Assembly (NCBI RefSeq): GCF_014873145.1 | Contig: NZ_JADBEK010000001.1 | Span: forward strand, 9,486,001 to 9,550,000 | Source: Nonomuraea angiospora | Lineage (GTDB): Bacteria > Actinomycetota > Actinomycetes > Streptosporangiales > Streptosporangiaceae | Length of the DNA stretch: 64,000 nucleotides | Direction: 5' to 3' | In this document: positions 59,215 to 64,000 of the stretch, in pieces | Position numbering within the stretch: position 1 is the stretch's first letter | Layout of the letters: every line of letters starts with the position of its first letter | Notes under the pieces: model-generated | What the model was told of the DNA's origin: nothing | Databases searched by the model: none | What the model saw: the letters and a program-made list of their open reading frames with translations, nothing else | Program-made: the position numbers and the translations under genes

Positions 59215-60210
59215 ATGACGCGACGACTCGCAGAGGTGGCCAAGAAAGTCGGAGTCAGCGAGGCGACGGTGAGCCGGGTGCTCAACGGCAAGCCCGGGGT
59301 CTCCGACGCGACCCGCGAGGCCGTGCTGACCGCCCTCGACGTGCTCGGCTACGAGCGCCCCACCCAGCTGCGCGGCGACCGGGCCCGGCTGGTCGGCCTC
59401 GTGCTCCCCGAGCTGCAGAACCCGATCTTCCCGGCCTTCGCGGAGGTGGTCGGCGGCGCGCTGGCCCAGCAGGGGTTCACCTCCGTGCTGTGCACCCGCA
59501 CGGTCGGCGGCGTCTCCGAGGCCGACTACGTGGACCTGCTGCTCCAGCAGCAGGTCAGCGGCGTCGTCTTCGCCGGTGGCTTCTACGCCCAGGCCGACGC
59601 CGCGCACGGGCACTACGAGCTGCTGCACGAGCGCAAGCTGCCGACCGTGCTGGTGAACGCGGCCGTCCAGCACCTCGACTTCCCGCAGGTGTCGTGCGAC
59701 GACACGGTGGCCGCCGAGATGGCCCTGGCCCACCTGCGCGCGCTCGGCCACGAGCGGGTCGGCATGGTGCTCGGGCCGAAGGACCACATGCCGTCGCGGC
59801 GCAAGCTGGAGACGTTCCAGGCCGAGGGCGGGGATCCCGGGCTGGTCGAGCACACGATGTTCTCGCTGGAGGGCGGGCACGCGGCCGCCGCCCGGCTGGT
59901 CAAGCGCGGGGTGACCGGCGTGATCTGCGCCAGCGACCTGCTCGCGCTGGGCACGATCAGGGCGGCCCGCCGGGCGGGGCTCTCCGTGCCGGGGGACATC
60001 TCGGTCATCGGCTTCGACGACTCGGCCCTGATGAACTGCACCGATCCGCCGCTGACCACGGTCCGCCAGCCGATCGACGCCATGGGCCGGGCCGCTGTCG
60101 ACCTGCTGGTCGCGCAGATCGACAAGGCGGTGGTGCCGGCGGACGAGCTGCTGTTCGAGCCGGAGCTCGTGGTCCGCGCCTCCACCGCCCGCCCCCGCTC
60201 GGCGGCTTAG
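59215..60210 (+). CDS. LacI-family regulator of the alpha-1,3-glucan locus
   Basis: 331 aa from ATG 59215 (a TTG at 59209 is possible). N-terminal HTH (LAEVAKKVGVSEATVSRVLNG) and hinge; effector domain with VGLVLPELQNPIFPAF, GVICASDLLALGTIRAARRAG and SVIGFDDSALMNCTDPPLTTVRQP. It lies between the divergent GH87 and the downstream ABC operon and probably represses both until an oligosaccharide is bound. Confidence 0.92.
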   Translation: MTRRLAEVAKKVGVSEATVSRVLNGKPGVSDATREAVLTALDVLGYERPTQLRGDRARLVGLVLPELQNPIFPAFAEVVGGALAQQGFTSVLCTRTVGGVSEADYVDLLLQQQVSGVVFAGGFYAQADAAHGHYELLHERKLPTVLVNAAVQHLDFPQVSCDDTVAAEMALAHLRALGHERVGMVLGPKDHMPSRRKLETFQAEGGDPGLVEHTMFSLEGGHAAAARLVKRGVTGVICASDLLALGTIRAARRAGLSVPGDISVIGFDDSALMNCTDPPLTTVRQPIDAMGRAAVDLLVAQIDKAVVPADELLFEPELVVRASTARPRSAA

Positions 60211-60289
60211 CGGCCGAGCCCGCCCCGTGCCCCCACCTCCCCCCGGGGGGCCTCAGCCCGTGCGGAGGGCCACGTAACTCAGTCGTTAT

Positions 60290-60340
60290 CTTGCAATATG
60301 AAGTCGAAATATTGCGAACATCCGTCCCCGATCCTATGGT
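60290..60340 (+). promoter_or_regulatory. ABC importer promoter and operator module
   Basis: TTGCGA (60312-60317), 17-bp spacer, TATGGT (60335-60340). Upstream: GTCGAAATATTGCG, preceded by CTTGCAATATGAA. GCAATAT at 60293-60299 and ATATTGC at 60309-60315 form an inverted repeat. Sequence and spacing match the GH87 promoter. Confidence 0.75.
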
Positions 60341-60370
60341 GTGGGCACCTCGCATCAGAAGGGTCAGACC

Positions 60371-61726
60371 ATGCGGAGATCCACTGGGCTCTTGCTCGTA
60401 TCCGTGCTCGGCCTCTCAGCCACAGCCTGCGGCTCCGGCAACCCCGCCACCCCGTCAGCCGGCGCCGGCGGTGCCAAGGCCGTGACGATCACGGTGGCCT
60501 GCCAGCCCGCCAAGTCCGCGCCGAAGGAGCGCCAGGCCTGGGACGACGACGTGGCCACGTTCATGAAGGCGCACCCGGGCGTGACGGTCAAGAGCACGGA
60601 CCAGCAGCCCTGCTTCGACCCCAAGACGTTCGGCCCCAAGCTGGCCGGCGGCCAGATGGAGACCGTCTTCGTGGTCCCGGTGACGAACTACGACGACGTC
60701 ATCGGCCAGGGCCAGGCGCTCGACATCACGCAGTACACCGGCAGCATCAAGAACTGGAACGACCTGCGCCCCGACGTGCGCGAGCTGGTGACCAAGGACG
60801 GCAAGGTGTACGGCGTGCCGAACGTCCACTACGGCGTCGGCCTGGTCTACAACCGCTCCCTGTTCACCAAGGCCGGCCTCGACCCCGACACCCCGCCCAA
60901 GACGTGGGCCGAGGTCCGCGAGGCCGCCAAGAAGATCGCCGCGCTCGGCCCCGGCTACGTCGGCTACGGCGAGTACTCCGGCGGCAACACCGGCGGCTGG
61001 CACTTCACCCAGGCCATCTACGGCCGCGGCGGCAGCATCCTGACCCCCGACAACAAGAAGGCCGCGTTCAACTCGCCCGAGGGCAAGGCCGTGCTGCAGA
61101 ACCTGCACGACATGCGCTGGGTCGACAACAGCATGGGCAACAAGCTCCTGGTCGGCTGGGAGTCGCTCATGATGGCCATGGGCAGCGGCAAGGTCGGCAT
61201 GATGCTGGGCGCGCCCGACGTGGTCACCGACGTGGTCAACAAGTTCAAGGGCAACGTCGCCGACTACGGCATCACCGGCTTCCCCGAGGCCAAGGCGTCG
61301 CTGAGCGGCGGCGAAGCGTTCATGATCAACCCGAAGGCCACCCCCGAGGAGGCCAAGGCGGGCCTGGAGTGGGTCGACTTCCGCTTCAACACCGTCGGCA
61401 AGGGCCGCTTCGACTTCGCCCGCGGCAAGGCCATCGGCAACCCGGTCGGCGTGCCCGACAACGCCGTCTACGGTGACTCGGCGACGGGCAAGGCCATCCA
61501 GGCCGACCGCGAGAAGAACGCCTCGCTGCCGGTCACGAACTACGCGCCGTACGTGCAGGCCGCCGCGACGATCCCGCCCAAGGCCGAGCCGGCGCACGCG
61601 CAGGAGCTGTACGCCATCCTCGACGTGGTCATGTCGGGCGTGCTGAGCCGTAAGGACGCCAGCGTCGACCAGCTCCTGACGGACGCCGAGACCAAGGCGA
61701 ACTCCATGCTGGCGGCCAAGGGCTGA
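60371..61726 (+). CDS. Sugar ABC transporter solute-binding lipoprotein (GH87 locus)
   Basis: 451 aa. Lipobox in LSATACGSG. Family-1 solute-binding protein (VGLVYNRSLFTKAGLDPDTPPKTW; GGEAFMINPKATPEEAKAGLEW). Probably binds alpha-1,3-linked (nigero-) oligosaccharides released by GH87 (inference from context). First gene of an operon with two permeases and a GH13 enzyme. ATG 60371 follows GAAGGG by 10 nt. Confidence 0.9.
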   Translation: MRRSTGLLLVSVLGLSATACGSGNPATPSAGAGGAKAVTITVACQPAKSAPKERQAWDDDVATFMKAHPGVTVKSTDQQPCFDPKTFGPKLAGGQMETVFVVPVTNYDDVIGQGQALDITQYTGSIKNWNDLRPDVRELVTKDGKVYGVPNVHYGVGLVYNRSLFTKAGLDPDTPPKTWAEVREAAKKIAALGPGYVGYGEYSGGNTGGWHFTQAIYGRGGSILTPDNKKAAFNSPEGKAVLQNLHDMRWVDNSMGNKLLVGWESLMMAMGSGKVGMMLGAPDVVTDVVNKFKGNVADYGITGFPEAKASLSGGEAFMINPKATPEEAKAGLEWVDFRFNTVGKGRFDFARGKAIGNPVGVPDNAVYGDSATGKAIQADREKNASLPVTNYAPYVQAAATIPPKAEPAHAQELYAILDVVMSGVLSRKDASVDQLLTDAETKANSMLAAKG

Positions 61727-61731
61727 CCTCG

Positions 61732-62598
61732 ATGGGAATCTTGCGGCGCAACCTGACGGCCTACGGGTTCCTCTGCGCGGCCCTGATCTGTTTCACGGTG
61801 TTCGCCTGGTATCCGATGGTCAGGGAGTTCATTCTGAGCTTCCAGAAGACCGACCTGATCAACCCGCCCACCTGGGTGGGGCTGGACAACTTCAAGGCGG
61901 CGGTCCAGGACCCGGCCTTCGGCGAGGCCTGGCTGAACACCGTGGAGTTCACGCTGCTCGCGCTGCTGTGCGGCTATGCCGTGCCGTTCGTCGTCGCGCT
62001 CGTCCTCAACGAGCTGCGCCACGCCCGGGCCTACCTGCGGTTCGTGGTCTACCTGCCGGTCATGCTGCCGCCGATCGTGGCGGTGCTGCTGTTCAGGTGG
62101 TTCTACGATCCGGGGCCCGGGCTGTTCAACCAGGTGCTGGACTTCTTCCACCTGCCGCCGCTGGCCTGGCTGGACTCGTCGTCGACCGCCCTGATCTCCC
62201 TGGTCCTCGTCTCGACCTGGATGAACATGGGCAGCGCGACGCTGATCTACCTGGCGGCGCTGCAGAACATCCCGCCCGAGCTGTACGAGGCCGCCGAGCT
62301 CGACGGGGCCGGGATCCTCAAGCGGATCAGGCACGTCACGATCCCGCAGACCCGGCTGATCCTGCTGCTCATGCTGATGCTGCAGATCGTGGCGACCATG
62401 CAGGTGTTCATCGAGCCGTACATGCTGACCGGCGGCGGCCCGGAGAACGCGACCGTGAGCGTCGCATACCTGATGTACCAGTTCGCCTTCTCGCAGATGA
62501 ACTACGGCCAGGCGGGCGCGCTCGGCATGCTGCTCATGCTCGCGCTCCTCGTCTTCGCGGCCTTCCAGCTCAGGACGACCCGTGAGGACAGGGCATGA
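61732..62598 (+). CDS. Sugar ABC transporter permease (MalF-type, GH87 locus)
   Basis: 288 aa, six transmembrane segments, EAA loop ELYEAAELDGAGILKRIRHVT. ATG 61732 is 5 bp after the solute-binding stop. Its stop overlaps the next permease by 4 nt (ATGA). Confidence 0.93.
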   Translation: MGILRRNLTAYGFLCAALICFTVFAWYPMVREFILSFQKTDLINPPTWVGLDNFKAAVQDPAFGEAWLNTVEFTLLALLCGYAVPFVVALVLNELRHARAYLRFVVYLPVMLPPIVAVLLFRWFYDPGPGLFNQVLDFFHLPPLAWLDSSSTALISLVLVSTWMNMGSATLIYLAALQNIPPELYEAAELDGAGILKRIRHVTIPQTRLILLLMLMLQIVATMQVFIEPYMLTGGGPENATVSVAYLMYQFAFSQMNYGQAGALGMLLMLALLVFAAFQLRTTREDRA

Positions 62599-63548
62599 CG
62601 GCTACCGAACACAGGCGGGCCCCGGTGTCCGAGCCGCCCGGCAGGGCGAGGCCGACGCGGCGGCGAAGGTCGCCGAAACCGATCCAGGTGCAGTTCCGCA
62701 CGATCGTCTCGCCGCACCAGCTCAACAGCAGGTGGGGCCGGCGGATCTACTGGCTGGTGCTGATCGCCGTCATCGTGGTCTTCACGCTGGCCTTCGTCTT
62801 CCCGCTCTACTGGATGATCACCGGCGCCATGAAGACGCCGGAGGAGATCGCCGAGATGCCGCCGTCGCTCGTCCCGGCCGATCCGACGCTGGAGGCGTTC
62901 TTCGAGGCCTGGGACCTGTTCGACATCGGCACGCTGCTGGCGAACACCGCGTACTACGCGCTGGGCGCGTGGCTGTTCTCCATGGCGGTGGACGTCACGG
63001 CGGCGTACGCGCTGTCGAAGCTGCGCCCGATGTTCGGCAACGTGATCCTCGGCGCGATGCTGGCCACGCTGATGATCCCGCCCATGGTCATCCTCATCCC
63101 GCTCTACGTCACGATCGTTGACCTGGGCCTGCTCAACAACGCCTGGGGCCTGTGGTTCCCGGCGGCGGCGAACGGCTTCAACATCTTCCTGCTCAAGCGG
63201 TTCTTCGACTCGATCCCGCGGGAGCTGATCGAGGCGGCGCAGATCGACGGCGCGGGCCCGCTGCGGGTGCTGTGGTCGGTCGTGCTGCCGGTCTCCAGGC
63301 CGATCCTGGGCGTGGTCTCCATCTTCACGATCGTCACCGCGTTCAAGGACTTCGTCCTGCCGCTGCTGGTCATGACCGACAGCGAGAAGATGACGATCAG
63401 CGTGGGCCTGTCGCAGACGGCGGGCGCGGTGACCCAGAACCAGATCATGGGCGGGCTGGTCATCGCCAGCATCCCCATGATCATCGTCTTCTTCGTCTTC
63501 CAACGGCACATCATGGCGGGGCTCACCGCCGGAAGCATCAAGGGATAA
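62595..63548 (+). CDS. Sugar ABC transporter permease (MalG-type, GH87 locus)
   Basis: 317 aa. A basic N-terminus of about 60 residues precedes six transmembrane segments. EAA loop: ELIEAAQIDGAGPLRVLWSVV. It pairs with the MalF-type permease. No ATPase gene is near. Confidence 0.93.
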   Translation: MTATEHRRAPVSEPPGRARPTRRRRSPKPIQVQFRTIVSPHQLNSRWGRRIYWLVLIAVIVVFTLAFVFPLYWMITGAMKTPEEIAEMPPSLVPADPTLEAFFEAWDLFDIGTLLANTAYYALGAWLFSMAVDVTAAYALSKLRPMFGNVILGAMLATLMIPPMVILIPLYVTIVDLGLLNNAWGLWFPAAANGFNIFLLKRFFDSIPRELIEAAQIDGAGPLRVLWSVVLPVSRPILGVVSIFTIVTAFKDFVLPLLVMTDSEKMTISVGLSQTAGAVTQNQIMGGLVIASIPMIIVFFVFQRHIMAGLTAGSIKG

Positions 63549-63552
63549 GCGC

Positions 63553-64000
63553 ATGTCGCAAACGTGGTGGCGGGGGGCCGCGATCTACCAGGTCTACCTG
63601 CGTAGTTTCGCCGACGGGAACGGTGACGGGATCGGCGATCTGGCCGGCCTGCGCTCCCGCCTGCCGTACCTGAAGGATCTCGGGATCGACGCCATCTGGC
63701 TGAACCCGTGGTACCCGTCGCCGATGGCCGACGGGGGCTACGACGTGGCCGACTACCGCGACATCGAGCCGGTGTTCGGCACGCTGTCCGAGGCCGAGCG
63801 GTTCATCGAGGAGGCGCACCAACTCGACATCAGGGTCATCATCGACGTGGTTCCGAACCACAGCTCCACGGAGAGCGCCTGGTTCAAGGAGGCTCTGGAG
63901 AACCCCGCGGCGCGCGAGCGCTTCTGGTTCGCCGACGAGCCGCTGAACGACTGGCAGTCCATCTTCGGCGGCTCGGCCTGGACCCAGGTCCCCGACGGCC
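63553..64000 (+). CDS. GH13 alpha-glucosidase/oligo-1,6-glucosidase-like enzyme (partial)
   Basis: First 149 codons only. WWRGAAIYQVYLRSFADGNGDGIGDLAGL is the typical N-terminus (shown in part by YQVYLRSFADGNGDGIGDL), and DVVPNHSS is GH13 conserved region I. No signal peptide, so it acts inside the cell on imported oligosaccharides. ATG 63553 is 4 bp after the permease stop. The rest lies outside the window. Confidence 0.92.
   Translation, partial: MSQTWWRGAAIYQVYLRSFADGNGDGIGDLAGLRSRLPYLKDLGIDAIWLNPWYPSPMADGGYDVADYRDIEPVFGTLSEAERFIEEAHQLDIRVIIDVVPNHSSTESAWFKEALENPAARERFWFADEPLNDWQSIFGGSAWTQVPDG

Overview
The window is high-GC DNA with GTG/TTG starts, 4-nt overlapping genes, leaderless promoters, many TetR/LacI/MarR regulators and mycothiol-type DinB-fold proteins. 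This indicates a filamentous actinobacterium, most likely Streptosporangiales (Nonomuraea-like). That placement is an inference from gene content, not a search result.

Layout. (1) 0.2-6.1 kb: a tightly coupled minus-strand operon of the STM4011-STM4015 type (two radical SAM proteins, a sulfatase-like hydrolase, an ATP-grasp protein and two tandem LRR proteins). (2) 6.1-10.0 kb: a duplicated module (membrane-anchored unknown protein plus a small DUF7336-like protein). Its first copy is truncated where a DUF4143 ATPase gene lies, and that ATPase has four 23-bp iterons upstream. (3) 10.3-11.1 kb: a toxin-antitoxin-like pair. (4) 11.5-14.7 kb: efeUOB iron uptake with a DtxR/IdeR-type box. (5) 14.9-19.2 kb: a sugar ABC transporter and divergent LacI regulator with GAAA-N-TTTC operators. 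(6) 19.2-21.4 kb: dispersed repeats, a HAD protein and decayed genes. (7) 21.4-34.9 kb: small regulator/enzyme pairs with visible palindromic operators, and a 1041-aa BTAD/NB-ARC/TPR regulator whose upstream element also precedes an SRPBCC gene. (8) 34.9-43.7 kb: a Ser/Thr kinase, a four-gene alkylation-repair operon (ogt, 2OG-Fe oxygenase, Ada Zn domain, alkB), thyX, a truncated Ada-AlkA protein and an NTF2-fold protein. (9) 43.7-49.4 kb: a minisatellite-rich zone around recQ. (10) 49.4-54.7 kb: MFS, SDR, a zinc-free L31 ribosomal protein, small DUF proteins and secreted proteins. (11) 54.8-64 kb: a PfkB-like protein and an alpha-1,3-glucan utilisation locus (secreted GH87, LacI regulator, ABC importer, GH13 enzyme cut by the window end).

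How genes work together. The GH87 gene and the ABC importer share an almost superimposable promoter/operator module (TTGCGR-N17-TATGGT with a common upstream motif), so extracellular glucan cutting and oligosaccharide import are probably co-induced. Neither sugar importer has its own ATPase gene, consistent with a shared MsiK-type ATPase elsewhere. The alkylation-repair genes are translationally coupled.

The most unusual material is the STM401x operon with duplicated LRR proteins, the ATPase/iteron/truncated-duplication locus, the repeat zone at 43.7-49.4 kb (including a perfect 43-bp palindrome and a 60-bp repeat array inside a coding gene), and repeats that begin at gene 3' ends.
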